From NCBI RefSeq assembly GCF_000283155.1, contig NW_004454217.1:2758379-2822378 (forward strand): a stretch of DNA of 64,000 nt, written 5' to 3'. This DNA comes from Ceratotherium simum simum (lineage: Eukaryota; Chordata; Mammalia; Perissodactyla; Rhinocerotidae). Under the pieces are notes generated by a model, which saw nothing but the letters and a program-made list of their open reading frames with translations, did no database searches and was not told the DNA's origin. The position numbers and the translations under genes were made by a program. Of this stretch, positions 23,423 to 36,042 are shown in pieces (the stretch's first letter is position 1; each line of letters begins with the position of its first letter).

Positions 23423-25549
23423 CGTTGGTAGATGATAACAGCAAGAAAAAATTGGATTTAGGGCACCAAATCTAAGATGGTTTCTATGGTTGATGAAGAT
23501 ACTTAAAACAATTTGCATATGTGCAAGAAAAAATTACCATAACCCCCAAATTAGTCAATCCAATTTATTGACTATAAGACAGGCTTATTGTTCTTGAACA
23601 TCTTCCCTATGATAAATTTTCCTTCAGAACAGAAATCAATTTTCCCCAGGGTAACCATTAAAACACTTAAAACTGCATTCAAAATAAAGATTAACTAACA
23701 CTCAAATATCAGTTAAATGAAGCAGAACTGTTTTACAGTATTCGTGCTGGATAGGGGAACTCAGAAACCAAAATTTACAGGTAATCCAATCCACTGAATA
23801 ATTGGTGAATAGTCCGCAGGCCGAGCACCCACTTTGGGCTGACTGAACTGAAATTAATCTAAGAACCATAAAATTTTCTGTTAGAATGTCAAAGAGTTTA
23901 CAGAGAAAATTTGGGGAAATGTTACTTATGGACTAAAATCTGCTGTGATTGATTTCAAGAAGTTTTAGCAGAGAATCAGAACAGTGGATGTTACACATCC
24001 TATACCACAAGACTCAGAAATTAAATTGCATTTGCTTAAGGCAGGTATGTTTTTGTAGTTTTTTCAATCAAGATTGTTCCGAATAACTTGTAAAGAAAGG
24101 ATTAAGCATTTAAGATCTTCTATAATAAAATAATTTGAATACATTGAATTACACTTAATTGAGGAGAAGGAAATTATGGAAGATGCTCAATTCCATGTTG
24201 TATACCTCTATATTTTGAATTCCTTACATCAAGATTATATTGATTTTGGAAACCTAAAAGATATGAGGGTTAAATAAAACCTTTAACAATAACTATTTAA
24301 AATGAAAATTACTAATAAAAATATAAAGACATTAATTCTAAATGAATTCATGCATATTAGGTTTTAATAATCAATTCAGAAATATGGTAGCCACAATTTT
24401 TTAGCCTCTTATATTTACATAGATTACTAACATTTTTTTGAGTTATTCATTTTATTGTGCAAATTCTTTACAAAAATGTCACTGTAGTCAATATTCTCTA
24501 CATGTAAAGAAAAATATCTCTGTTGGATTATTTAGTGAACTGTTTCAAACAGACATTTGGCAGACTCTCTCTCACAGTACATATGGATATATTTTACTAA
24601 TAGCATAAAGGAAACATAATTGTATTCCAAAGAAGTAAAGCATATGAATGAAAAAAATATTCCCTATGAGGAAAAAATATTGAAACTATTTTCTGTGATT
24701 AAAGTAAAAACCAACAAAACGGGAAACAATGAAGATTTATAACACAGCGCCAAATGCTGGTGAATAAATGAATCAATCTAGCCAGCATTTTACCTAGATC
24801 ACATTAAGGTTCATATTCATCAATAACATTCAATAAACAAGATAAGCTATAACTCAGAGAAATATTTTCTATATGTGTGTGAAAACTAAGCAAAAGATCT
24901 TTGTTTCACTCAGAAATTAAGACAAATGAAGAATAAAATTCACTCTCTGTCAAAATGGACATATTTGAAATGATAAACTCCAATACTGACGTCTGCTCCT
25001 TTAGTCTTGTTTTACACTTTCTGTGTTGATGGATGAATCATGCCTGCTACATTTGTGAATTCAGAGACCATGGAGTACTTTTTATGCTGGCTGTGTGATT
25101 TTGATTTTGTTTGGTATAAGTCTGTTGGAAGATTTAACATAAACTAGCTTGCAAGCAAATTTCAGGACAAGGACTGTATCTCAAATTATTCAATCACGTC
25201 CCTAACCCCATTTCCCGTGGTTACCATTACCCACGAACTTGATAGCAGAGGATTTTAGGATGTAGTGTTCACAGTAACCTGGGGAGATTTCCAAACTGCC
25301 AATATGCCCCCTAAGTGGTGACTACTGAGTGTATGTTTGTCTATAAGAAAGAAAAAGAAAGGCAGCAAGAACCAAGTATTGAACCCCATAGTTTCATTGA
25401 ATTTTAAGGACCCAGATTCTATGGTATCAAAACATTCTGGAAACATGAATAATGTCTTGGTAGTATTCATTGTGCCCTGTTCGTTCTGAAATCCTTTAAT
25501 GCAACCAATGGTAATGCATTTCAGCAAACTTACTCTGTCATACGTTCAT
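23423..25549. other. Unique AT-rich DNA
   Basis: No securely recognised repeat. A piece near 25150-25180 weakly resembles an L2 end. The 90-codon minus-strand frame at 25255-25527 has no recognised domain. Confidence 0.5.
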
Positions 25550-26520
25550 CGATCATTTTCATACTTTTATTGAACATCTACTGTGTCATACACAGTAGAT
25601 TGAGTCTACAGTGTTGAAGCAAACGGAGAAGGCCTCCAACTTTGTTAACAAAGTGCTGTTAAGGAAAAAGTAATGGTGCTGTGAGCTATCAAAGAGTCTA
25701 ATTACATAAGTGGTGAGAATGGGGAGGAACTATTAACTTAGATTGAATATCACTGAGGGGCTTTCTAGGGAAGGACATAATGTTAAAACCAAGACCTTCC
25801 TGAGGGAAAGGTAATAGTTATCCAGGGTGACATTCAGTGAAGGGGGCAGCATGTATAGAGTCTCATGGGTAGAAAAGAATTTAAAGTCTTTTAGGAGTTG
25901 AAAGAACACATGATTCCTTGAACATAATGAACAAGCAGGAAAATAAGATCAGATTGAGAAGTTAGCAGGAGCTGGTCATATAAGGTGTTTTGAGATCACG
26001 TTTTCATAGTGTGGTAGAAAGTCTTTGAAAGCATTTAAGAGAGGTAGTGACTCACGTTCAACTTATATTTTTAAAGGATCAATCTTGTACAGAAAATCAG
26101 TTGGAGGGGAGTAGAAGGGCAATTGGGTGTTTAATTTAGGGAGAGATTTTAGGGAAAGAATTACAGAGGCAGCGGTAGGAGATGATGGCATGTTCTATGG
26201 TGTTGAAATAGAGGTGGAGAGAAGGGGCTAGCAAAATTTTGGAAGTAGACTTCAGAGATCTTGGTGGCACTTTGCATTTTGGTAATGTTGGGTGTGAAGA
26301 GGAAGTGACCCAAGTTGTTGCCTGAGTAACAGAGCGGGTGGAGATTTTAAAGGAGGAGAAAGATTTGGCAGGTAAGATTAAGCATTCAGTTTTGGATTTG
26401 TGTCATACATCCAAAATCTGTTGGTTATATAAGGTTTGATCTAAGAAGATAATTTCTGTTTAGAAATAGAAATTTTGGAACTGTCGAAATGTAAATAGTA
26501 TTTAAAGCTGTGGATGTGTA
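25550..26520 (-). mobile_element. LINE-2, long antisense fragment
   Basis: Antisense L2 3' UTR and end of the ORF: 'attgaacatctactgtgtca', 'gctggtcatataaggtgttt', 'aaaggatcaatcttgtacag', 'gtaggagatgatggcatg', 'cagttttggatttgtgtcat'. The order is that of L2. Coding frames are lost. Confidence 0.75.
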
Positions 26521-26689
26521 TTAAATACCTACTTTATAAAAACTTCCTATGTTCAAGATTCTTACAGTCATTAGGGGAAAAAAATGTGCTCACATAGAAA
26601 GTTAATAATGGCCTAACGGAGCTAACTGTAGCACATTATAGATTGCTGGTTGCTTGTTAGGACTACATCTGGTTCAAGTAACAAAAAGT

Positions 26690-27625
26690 TCTGCCATGGC
26701 TCAAAAAAGATACAGGCTCAATTGCCCCATGTCATCAAATGTCAAGGATATGTGAGATAATAGAAAATGTATATTGGTCTCTGTCCCCAGTTCCTGGCAC
26801 AGAGCTCCTAAACCCTTGTAATTTCGTAAGTGATAAGAGCAGTAGGAGCATTTTGTTCTAATATTTGGTCTTTGATCCTGGTTCCTGACACAGAGTTCCT
26901 GAAACCCTTGTAATTTCCTGGGTGATAAGAGTGTCTTTTGTTCAAATGAGTCGACTCTGGGTGGGCTCCTGGATGGCTCTTGGATGGCGGCTGGTCGCTA
27001 GAAAGACCAAGCCAAGATTAGAAGCCTAGAATATTCAGCACCCCCCCCCCTTCTTTTGAGAAGGAAGAAGGACTGAAAATGCAGTTAATGATCGATCATG
27101 CCTACATGATGGAACCTCCATAAAGAGCCCAATAGTATGGGGTTTAGAGAGCTTCCAGGTTGACGAATACATCCAGGCACTGGAGGGTGACACAACCCAA
27201 CACCACCGGGACAGAAGCTCCTGCACTTGGGACCCTCTCAGACCTCACCCTATGTATCTCTTCATCTGGCTGTTCATCTGTATCCTTTATCATATCCCTT
27301 AATCAACTGGTAAACATAAGTAAGTGTTTACCTGAGTTCTGTGAGCCACTCTAGCAAATAATAGAATCCAGGGGAGAGGAGATCATGGGAATCTCCAATT
27401 TGTAGCCAAGTCAGATAGAAGTTGTGGGTAACTTGGGGACTTTCTACTTCTGATTGGCATCTGAAGTAAGGGGCAGTCAAATGGGAGTAAGCCTTTAACC
27501 TGTGGAATCTCCAGGTAGGTAGTGTCAGAATTGAGTTAAATTGTAGGACATCCAGCTAGTGTCACAGAACTGCTTGGTGTTGGGGAAAAAACCCACACTT
27601 CTGGTGTCAGAAGTGTTGTGAGTGA
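26690..27625 (+). mobile_element. Endogenous-retrovirus-type LTR, family not named
   Basis: The part from 27120 ('cataaagagcccaatagtat', 'gacagaagctcctgcacttg', 'cctatgtatctcttcatctg', 'tgagttctgtgagccactct', 'gatagaagttgtgggtaac') follows a widespread mammalian ERV LTR, with a TATA-like 'cataaa' and the R/U5-like tail. The expected polyadenylation signal region around 27295-27310 is altered. The upstream (U3) part has two tandem repeats. A run of ten C at 27041-27050 is prone to sequencing error. No gag, pol or env follows, so this is probably a solo LTR. The family name and exact ends are not determined. The two 63-64 codon frames here are not genes. Confidence 0.65.
26775..26944. repeat. 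Tandem direct repeats in the LTR upstream region
   Basis: Two units of about 91 and 79 bases: both contain 'ttggtct', 'ggttcctg/agttcctg', 'cacagag', 'cccttgtaatttc', 'gtgataagag' and 'ttttgttc'. LTR U3 regions commonly carry such repeats as enhancers. The units differ at many positions, so the duplication is old. Confidence 0.85.
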
Positions 27626-28289
27626 GGTAGTGGTGAAAAGTAGTGTGAAAGTAAAGGAGAAACACAGGAAGAAAGACTTAACACAGGATAAGACAATTCA
27701 AGGCTGGTATATGGCTCAATACACCATCAGGGTTCATGACTTTTCACCCCACCATACCTCAACATGTAAGCCTTTAACATAATGCTACTCAAATCAAGGT
27801 TATCAAAAGGTTGTTAAACCTGTAGATGTCATGTTTGCATTTCTTTCCATAATTACTTGGAAAGACCAGTAATATAAGGCCATTCATAGCTGCGTGCGAG
27901 CCTAGGATACTAAGTACGTTTAACTGAGACATGGCTAAATGGTAGCTCTATTCATAAGGATAAGAGGGGGGAATCTCTGTGGAGTAGTTAACTAGGCAAT
28001 CACTAACTTTGTTATACTCTATGGTGTAATACTCTTAAAATTTGAGGATCATTATTTAACTTTATTTTAGTGCTTTTAACAGTCATTTCCATAATATTAT
28101 TTTTACTCATGTGAATTTTTCTCATGCTTTGTACTTTTCATTTTGTAATGAATTGGAATATTCATAAAACAATATCTGTGAATACGTAATAGAATGCTGT
28201 TGCTTTTCTATAACATTCTAAAAGATATATACCATACACTGTCAACTGTTAATATACACTTAATAAATGTGACTTTATCATATGTTAAC
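27626..28289. other. Unique AT-rich DNA
   Basis: No recognised feature. Confidence 0.55.
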
Positions 28290-28960
28290 AGTTAGAAAAG
28301 ATCTAAATTTCTACCAGTGATAAACAAATTAATGTATATCAATTCAGAGTGTAATCCAAAATAATTTAAATGAATAGGACACATCCACTGTATATATACT
28401 GACCTAAAAAGACACCCATAACACAAGGTTTAGTGAAAAATGTAAACAACAGATAATTAAGTAAATCAGGATCAACAAATATTTTCTGTAACGGGCCAGA
28501 TAGCAAATGTTTTAGGTTTTACAGTCTTATGATTAGTTGCAACTACTCAACACTGTCATTATATCATGAAAGCAGCCATAGACAATATGTAAATAAATGG
28601 GGATGACTGTTTTCCAATAAAGCTTTATTTATAAAAATTGGGTTTGGCCCACAGGTGGTGGTTTGCCAACCCCCAATGTAGATGATGATTCTAAAAGAAA
28701 AAACTAATTTAATAAAAATGGAGACAATAAGTAAAACTATCGATGAAAGATACATTTAGAGATAGAAAGAGAGAGAGACAGAGAGAAGAAAATTGGTTTT
28801 CTTTTGCAACGAAAAATTAAAGGAGTTCAGCAAAAAGAGGCTTGGGAGTAAGGAAATTGAAATTTTCACTTCTTACTTTATATAAAATTTAAATGATGAG
28901 GTGTAATTTTTACTTGTGTATTCATACTTTATAAATAAAAAGCTCTTTTAAAAGGAAAGT
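28290..28960 (+). mobile_element. Old LINE-1 3' end, split by a hAT element
   Basis: Left part 28290-28466 and right part 28677-28960 resemble the ORF2 end and 3' UTR of an old L1 (for example 'ttcatactttataaataaaa' near the end). The hAT element sits between them. Diverged. Confidence 0.5.
28467..28676 (+). mobile_element. hAT-Charlie-type MER element
   Basis: 'ttctgtaacgggccagatag', 'gcaactactcaacactgtca', 'gaaagcagccatagacaata', 'ccaataaagctttatttata' and 'gtggtttgccaacccc' follow the order of a common non-autonomous hAT-Charlie element with inverted ends (cagg..tcaacaaa / tttgccaaccccc). I do not commit to the MER number. Confidence 0.85.
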
Positions 28961-29354
28961 ATGCTTTTTAAAAGTATATTTACGGCTTTACTTGAAATTA
29001 ACTGATATAAAATCAGCTGTTATCCAATGCTTCCATTTGAACTGTAAAATGAGATCTTTCAGGTTCCAAGAACTGATAATAAAAGATTCTATGACATGCT
29101 TTTTTAGGTTTTCAACACATAGTTATTATGTTTGTAGTTGAAGTACAGCACTGGCATAAGAATATACTGCCCATGTTCTGGCATAATCATAGCTTACAAT
29201 ACAAGCTTAGAGAGGCACAGAATGAACTTACAATAAATGATAAAAATATATTAATAGACGTTATGTGATTAAGAAGAAAATGACCTCTGCATTTCTTCAT
29301 ACTATCGGGGGCATCAGTCCATTGTCAGCCCCATGCTTTATTCGTTTACCAATG
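28961..29354. other. Unique AT-rich DNA
   Basis: No recognised feature. Confidence 0.5.
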
Positions 29355-29362
29355 TCAGACCT

Positions 29363-29382
29363 CCGGCGCCCCCTGTGGCCTT
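29363..29382 (-). promoter_or_regulatory. CTCF-like binding site (candidate)
   Basis: The plus strand reads 'ggcgccccctgtggcc' at 29365-29380. On the minus strand this gives AGGGGGCGC, the core of the CTCF motif, with two departures from the best flanking bases (C and G where A and C are usual). The GC-rich, CpG-containing patch stands out in its AT-rich surroundings. Motif match only; occupancy is unknown. Confidence 0.35.
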
Positions 29383-29584
29383 GTTGCTTGAAAAACTACT
29401 ACCACTCTTATCTTGCCTCTAGGGCCCAATTCCTTTAATCCCAAATTGATTATTCTAATCCATTTTCATCTAGTATTTTAACTCCCATTTTGTATTGTCC
29501 TTTTACTAAATCCCTTGAATACTCACAAATTCAAACAAATTATTATTAGTGACCATTATTTCCTCTATTATAATGGCTTTTGTT

Positions 29585-29775
29585 ATTAAATATTTACTCT
29601 GTGCCAGACACTGCACTAAATTCTTTATATGCATTGTTTCATTTAATCCCCACATAACCCTGTGATATACGTGCTCTTATTCCACTGCTGCAGACAGGGA
29701 GAGTAGAGTTTAGACATGCTAAGTATCTTGCCCACGGTCACATAGCAAGAAGGTAAGAGAAAAAATTTGATCCCA
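29585..29775 (-). mobile_element. MIR SINE
   Basis: Antisense MIR: 'ctctgtgccagacactgcac', 'catttaatccccacataacc', 'cttgcccacggtcacatagc' and 'atttgatcccag' in order. Confidence 0.85.
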
Positions 29776-31229
29776 GAAGAGTATTATTCCAAAACACATT
29801 CTCTTTGTCACCCACAGTTTCCTGTCTCATATTGACACTTTGGCTGGGAAAAATCATTCAATCCTATAAAATACGGTTACACAAATCGTGTTCTTTAACT
29901 TGACTGGACCCTAATGCTGCCCAGAAATCTTATGTGATTCTGATTCAGACAACTTCTCTATCTTAGTTCCCACAATGATGATTGCAGGCAGATCTTGCCC
30001 TGCCTCCTCCATCGTCTCTGCCCTCATGCTGAGATATCATTGTCTCTATTTCACAGAGAAAATAGGGACTGTCAGGTGGCATTTGCTAATAGTACTTTCT
30101 GTTTACTCCCATGTGAACCTCTTATTGGCATCAGCATTCGATCTTATTTCTTTTCATTTTGTCTTGATAGAAGTTGTCTTTTTTCCTCAAGCTAAATTGT
30201 TCCATCTCAATGTAGGATATGAACTCTTTCTAACGTCTAAAGAAATTTCCAAAGAAAGTTACACTTTTTCTTCTTTCTCCTTACTGGCTCTCACTTCTCA
30301 GGCATGGATCTGGTCATACAGTCTTAGATTAAAATCCTAGCCTTGTAAGACAGGTTCTTAACATCTCTAAGCCTAGCATAAAAAAAGGAATGGACAGAAT
30401 GTAGCAGGCCTCATTGAAGAGGCAGAACTTTCCTACTGAAAGTCACTTAACAAAGTCAACATATCCTTGGCTTATCGTCAAAAGTCACTTACAAAGCAGT
30501 TCATTTTAGGTGATGTTTTGCTAAAAGTGGTATTTGCAGAGGGAGATATAGAGCCAGTAACTATTTTGTAGAAGTTTAAGATCAAATTTTTACTCTTATT
30601 ATTTTTTCTCTTTTTGTTCTTGTCTATGTTTTAATTTTTTGACTGGAGATTTATTTATGCATTATAAAGGCTCTTTTTTACTGTGTTGTGGCATATGAGT
30701 CACCTTTTAGCCTTTACGTTAATTGGTTAATGGAAAAAGAGTAGAAAAAAATCCCTAGTTTTGAAGAAAAAATGAAATAAGTCCATTCCTGAGCATTTTC
30801 TAAGGGAAATCTGGCCATGAAATTTATTGACATAGTTGGGAATCCAGCCCCTTTTTATTTGGATCTTGAATAAATTTCTTCTTTACAGATATATAATTTT
30901 AATGTCATTACGTTGTCAAGAATTATGATACAAGTTAATAAGCATATCCAAATAAGTTAACCATTTGATATTTATTTGATTTTCTCACATGTTTTAACAC
31001 TGATTTAATTAGACCTTGTATAAATATCAAAAATCTGTATAAAATACCATTTTTAATGCAAAAGTAAAATTAAGCATATGATATGTATTATGGTTGGTGG
31101 GTGAAGATTTCTGTAACTCATTTGCATAACTAGGCCCGGGATTATCTGCTTATTGAATTACTAAGGCAAGGAGGAGACTTTATAAAATTCTGATTAGAAG
31201 GTTATAAACATCTTCCATATCACATCCTG
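29776..31229. other. No securely recognised feature
   Basis: A 121-codon plus-strand frame (29975-30340) overlaps a 66-codon frame; neither shows a domain, and the area may be eroded L2. Otherwise unique AT-rich DNA. Confidence 0.45.
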
Positions 31230-31490
31230 TGCATCAATTAATCATTCAAGGCCGTCCTCATCATATTTCTCCCTCATCTGCACCTTCACAGACACTTGCA
31301 GTCAGAAATAATCTCTTCCTCCAGTGTCCCGACATTGCAACTAGTACCTCTCTTATAGTAATCTGCCTATTAAAACCTATTTATTTCCCATTAGTAACCT
31401 GGATGTTCGGCATTGTGTAAAGTCAACTCCATATCCCACACAATGTCTAGTACAGTGTCATATTTGTCATAAATGTTAAAAAACATAAAT
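31230..31490 (+). mobile_element. Possible LINE-2 3' end
   Basis: 'atcccacacaatgtctagta' and 'cataaatgttaaaaaacata' resemble the sense L2 terminus. A 63-codon frame inside is incidental. Confidence 0.5.
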
Positions 31491-32642
31491 GATGGCTGAC
31501 TAAAACATGTTCATTTTGAATATATAAACCTCCGATTTAGGTTTGGCAAGGAATAATTCTAGTGTGCTCTTTGAGCCCCTATCAGTTGATAAATTCAATC
31601 ACAGAGGGAAAACCTCTGATTACAGGGAGTGATTTTGGCAGTAGAATGAATACAATTAAGTAGGTTACCCCTGGGTTGTATTTTGTTTGAAACCTTATGA
31701 GAGAGCTTTTATAGACATTTAACTTTTCAGTTGCCTCAAAAATAAAGACGCTTTTTATATAATGAGATTAGGTATACAAGTTTTGCAAATAATTTACATT
31801 ATTAAGACAGGCTGATGGAGCTCAGCAAGAGGCGGAATGAAAGTATTTAGAAATCTAATTATCAGCTGGCATTGGAGTGTGTCTGATCAGAAAACATTAT
31901 TAAAAAATGTATTAAGTAAAAATACTAGGCAGAATCATGCTCGTATAGCTTCAAGGACAAGAATATGGGTACTTCTGACCTCAATTAACTTTCAGACATA
32001 AAGTGTTTATAAAATGACTACTCGTCTGAAGGTTAAAAGGTGTGAATGTCATGGTGACATGAGAATGTATTTCCTGAATTCTGGCTAATAAATTACACAC
32101 TGAAATATGAGCTTACAGTTGTTTCCTGGTGTCACAGAAGATGATGTATAAAAAATATTGTGACTCTGATTACTAACTTTCTCCAAAAGTCTTTTTCCCC
32201 TTCTTCTATATGACAGAATTGAATAAGGAATGGCTGTGCAGTTAAATGTTCTGCAGCTTTCTTTCTATCCAGATGTGGCCATAAGTTCTGGGGAGCAGGA
32301 TGTCAATAGAAATTATGTATTTCACTTCCAAATCATGTTCTTTAAATTAATGTGGACTTACTACTCTTTCTTTTTTTCTTTCCTGCCACTCTAGATTCAA
32401 TCTTTATGTAAAGAGTTAGAACTATAGTTTGGACACAAATATGAAGACAAGAGTTGAGGATGGTAACACCACCTTAGCAGCCTAGACAGCCTACCTCTGC
32501 ACTCTTAAATTAAATATAATAAGGAACTAATATACACTTCAAATTCAGCATGGAAGAGAAGTGGAGACAGAAAGTTGATGACAAATAAAGCATGAAATAA
32601 TAGTATAGAAATGAGGAAAAAGATTAAAAGTGGAACTCTACA
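31491..32642. other. Unique AT-rich DNA
   Basis: No recognised feature. Confidence 0.55.
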
Positions 32643-32666
32643 TCACACACACACACACACACACAG
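32643..32666. repeat. (AC)n microsatellite
   Basis: About eleven uninterrupted AC dinucleotides; likely length-polymorphic. Confidence 0.97.
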
Positions 32667-32894
32667 AGATGGGGTAAGAACTTAAATGTAGGGTTAATTG
32701 TTGTAGTAAGCAAAAATAGAGGATATCTAGTTAAGTTTGAACTTCAGTTAACTTTTAATATAGGTATGTCCAAAGCAATATTTGGAATGTAATTATACTA
32801 AAAAGCCATTTGTTGTTTATCTGAAATCAAATATAACTGGGTGTTCTGCATTTTATCCAGCCACAGTACTTAAATGTCAAAAGAAAAATATTAA

Positions 32895-35822
32895 AAGTGA
32901 TGTCGGCATCATGGCAGCATAAGACATCCCTCACCCTCAATTTGTCCCCCTCTTCAACAAAAGAATTTAGCATCCAGCCATGAACACAAGTGCCTTCGAG
33001 AGAGCTGTGGGATCCAGCACCATATGCCAAAGGACCAGGAAGGTGTCTCTCCCACTTGTGCATCAAGTTATAGGCAGAGAGACCACAGTCCTGCTGTATA
33101 CTCTGCAGTGGTCCATGAACTAGCTCCAGGCCACCTTGGCTGTGGCCTGGGATTCCCTGGAAAACACTGTCTTAGACAATCACCCATGAATGAGAGAGAC
33201 TTTGTGGAATCCAGGTTTCCAGAGGAGAATTTCCAGCACACCAATGGAGCAAAAAATTATGAGTCTAAACACATTGGAATGGATAAGAGGAATAGCCTGA
33301 TTTTACCCACTCACTCCTCTCCCAAGCTGGCACAGTTTAGGGCCAAGAAAGATCTTCTTGACCCGTGATTTCTCCTGTGGGAGAAAGAGAAAGCATGTGA
33401 ATGAGCACCCAGCTTCCCCAGTTGTATAGGACACTACCAAAGGGGCTCATTTCTCTCTCAGCTTATCCAAAGAACTGAATCCTGAGCTCTATGTCTGGTG
33501 AACAGAAAGAGACTGGAAGACTGGTCGATAGGATTCTTGGAGGGTATGAAAGGGATGCAGATCCTACTAACTGCATTGTGGACTCCATCAAAAAGCCCAC
33601 CCATGAGCCACTGGGAATGCCTCACCCAGTGACCCCCAAATGGCCCAGGGACATCCCCAGCACTCCCTGTGCCTCAACCACACACACCCTCACCCTTTGG
33701 CTGGCTCCCTGTGTGTGCTACTGACAGTTGTGGTGAGATAACTTTGGCATATGGCTAGTGAGCCCCTACAGAAAGCTGGCTCAAATCTGTGGGCTAGGAA
33801 GTGATTACAAACTTGAGCTTTAGTGTCATCTTTGGAAAAACAAAAAAGAGGCTGTCAGCACTTGGCCTGGTATATTGCAGGATCCTGAGAAGGCACACAA
33901 GTTTAAGAATTATGCCACAAGAAGGAGCAAGAAGCATGGAGCAGGTATTCCCATAGAACATCTGAGCTAGCCTCAGTATCTCTAGCAGGGCAGATGGAAG
34001 GTATCTCTCTCTCCTGAAGGCAGTTATTAAAGACTGGAAGAGGTGACTGCTGCTTCAAATGCAAAGACAGCAACCCAAAACTTCAAGGAAAAAAGAAAAT
34101 CAATGTAATATGACAACACCAAAGCATCATAATAATCTCCCAGTAACTGATCACAAAGACATGGAGATCTGTGATTTACCTGAAGGAATTCAAAGCAGCT
34201 GTTTTAAGGAAACTCGTTAAACTGAAAGAAAAGACAGAGAGACAATTCAATGAAATCTGAGAAGAAGAGAATGAAAAAGAGTGAAGAAAGCCTACGAAAT
34301 CTATGAGATACCATCAAAAAAAAATTTCAAGTTATTGGAATCCAGAAGGAGAAGAGAAGAAAGGGGCAGAAAGCTTACTTAAAGAAATAATGAGTGATGA
34401 TTTCCCAAATATGGGGAGCTATTTGGATAACCAAGATCACAAAGTTCACAGGCAAGCAAACAAAATAAACTTAAAGAGATCCTCACAAAGACACATTATA
34501 ATAAAAGTGTCAAAAATCAAAGGCAAAGAATCTTAAAAGCAGCAAGAGAAAAAAAGCTAGTAACTTACAAGTAAACCACCATAAAGCTATCAGCAGATTC
34601 TCAGCTGAAACCTTACAGGCCAGGAGAGAGTACAATAATATATTCAAAGTGTTAAAAGAAAAAAAAAAAAAAAACTGCTAACCAAGAATACTATACCTAG
34701 CAAAGCTGTCCTTCAAAAATAAAGGAAAGTTAAAGACTTTCCCAGACAAGTGAAAGCTGAGGGTATTCATCATAACTAGACCTGCTTTATAAGAAATGCT
34801 GCATGGAGTTCTTGAAGCTGAAGTGATAGATGCTGATTAGCAACATGAAAAAATATGAAAATATACAACACACTAGTAAAGGTAAATATATAGTCAAACT
34901 CAGAATAGTCTAATACTGTAATATGATGGAGTGTTAACCATTTAACTTGAGTATAAAGATTAAAGGACAACAGTATTAAAAATAACTATTGCTACAATAA
35001 TTTGCTAATGAATGCATATAAAAAGAGGTAAATTGTGACATCAAAAGTATAAAAGTGGGGGAGTAAAGGGTAGAGTTTTTGTATGCATCTCAAAGTTATG
35101 CTGTTATCAGTCAGTTTAAAATAGATTGTTATATCTATGAGATGTTTTATGTAAGCCTCACAGTAATCACAAAGCAAAACCTATAGTAGATTCACAAAGA
35201 GAAAGAGCAAGGAATCAAAGCATACCACTATGGAAAATCATCAGTTCAGGAAGGAAGGCAGCAAGAGAGGAAGAAATGAATAAGGGAACTACAAAACAGC
35301 CACAAAACAATTAGTAAGATGGCATTAGTAAGCCTTACCTATCAATAATTACTCTAAATGAAAATGATTTTGATTTCTCTATTCAAAAGATGTAGATTGG
35401 CTGGGTGGATGAAAAACAAGACCCGAGTGTATGCTGACTACAGGAAACTCACTTCAGCTTTAAGGACACACATAGTCTCAGAGTGAAGGGATGGAAAAGA
35501 TATTCCATAAAAGTGGAAACTGAAAGAAAGAATGGGGCAGCTATACTTAAAGTGGGAGAGGATTTTTCAACACATATAACCTACAAAGGTTTAGTGTCCT
35601 TATAGATAAAGATTGCTTATAAGTCAATAAGGAGAAGACAATAAAAATAGACAATAGACGGTCATTTCACTAAAGAGGAAATATATATGGATAATAAAAA
35701 TAAGAAAAGAAATTCAACCTCAAACATAATCAAGGAAATTCTAATAAAGAGCAAAATAAGATACAATTTTATCAATTCACAAAGTTAAAAAATTCTCAAA
35801 ATACTAATTGCTGGAGATAATG
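32895..35822 (+). mobile_element. Old LINE-1 with 5' end, ORF1 remnant and deleted ORF2
   Basis: The 5' end at about 32897 ('gatgtcggcatcatggcagc') is typical of old L1 5' UTRs. Next come a roughly 1.1 kb 5' UTR, an ORF1 region (about 34140-34850), an inter-ORF region ('acctatcaataattactcta') and the first endonuclease part of ORF2 (about 35320-35550, including 'ggatgaaaaacaagacccga' and 'actcacttcagctttaagga'). At about 35555-35600 the sequence jumps to the C-terminal part of ORF2 ('caaacataatcaaggaaatt'), so most of the reverse transcriptase is deleted. A poly(A)-rich patch lies at 34660-34672. Not active. Confidence 0.85.
34303..34536 (+). pseudogene. L1 ORF1 remnant
   Basis: The 77-codon frame reads LLKEIMSDDFPN, then HIIIKVSKIKGKES, matching the middle to C-terminal RNA-binding part of L1 ORF1p (usual form: F/LKEIMAENFPN... 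HI-I-K-SKIKDKE). It is a broken fragment: the frame closes right after the SKIKGKES motif where an intact protein would continue into the 'AAREK' segment, whose bases are present downstream in another frame. Confidence 0.7.
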
Positions 35823-35830
35823 TGAATCAT

Positions 35831-36042
35831 TGTTTGTTTGTTTACTTATTTATTTATTTATTGCTGAGGAAGATTGGCCTTGGGCTAACATCTGTGCCCA
35901 TCTTCCTCTACTTTATACGGGACGCTGCCATAGCATGGCTTGACAAGTGGTGCGTCGCTGTGCGCCCAGGATCTGAACTAGCAAACCCCGGGCCGCCAAA
36001 ACGGAGTGCTCGACTTAACTGCCAGGCCACTGGGGTGGCCCC
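35831..36042 (-). mobile_element. ERE SINE, 3' part missing
   Basis: On the minus strand: start 'ggggccaccccagtggcctg', box-B-like 'gttcagatcctggg', middle block 'gtataaagtagaggaagatg', and 'gttagcccaaggccaatctt'. It ends after 'cctcagcaa' with a (TAAA)n-like tail (plus strand 35831-35863), lacking the last 40-50 bp of longer EREs. It sits at the join of a plus-strand and a minus-strand L1 piece. A 93-codon plus-strand frame runs across it by chance. Confidence 0.88.

Noticed and set aside
29975..30340. 121-codon plus-strand frame
   Set aside because: No recognised domain; overlapped by another frame in the same strand; may be eroded LINE sequence.
32643..32666. Short regular repeats as a CRISPR-like array
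   Set aside because: Simple AC microsatellite without spacers; the same applies to 47125-47151. The genome is mammalian.
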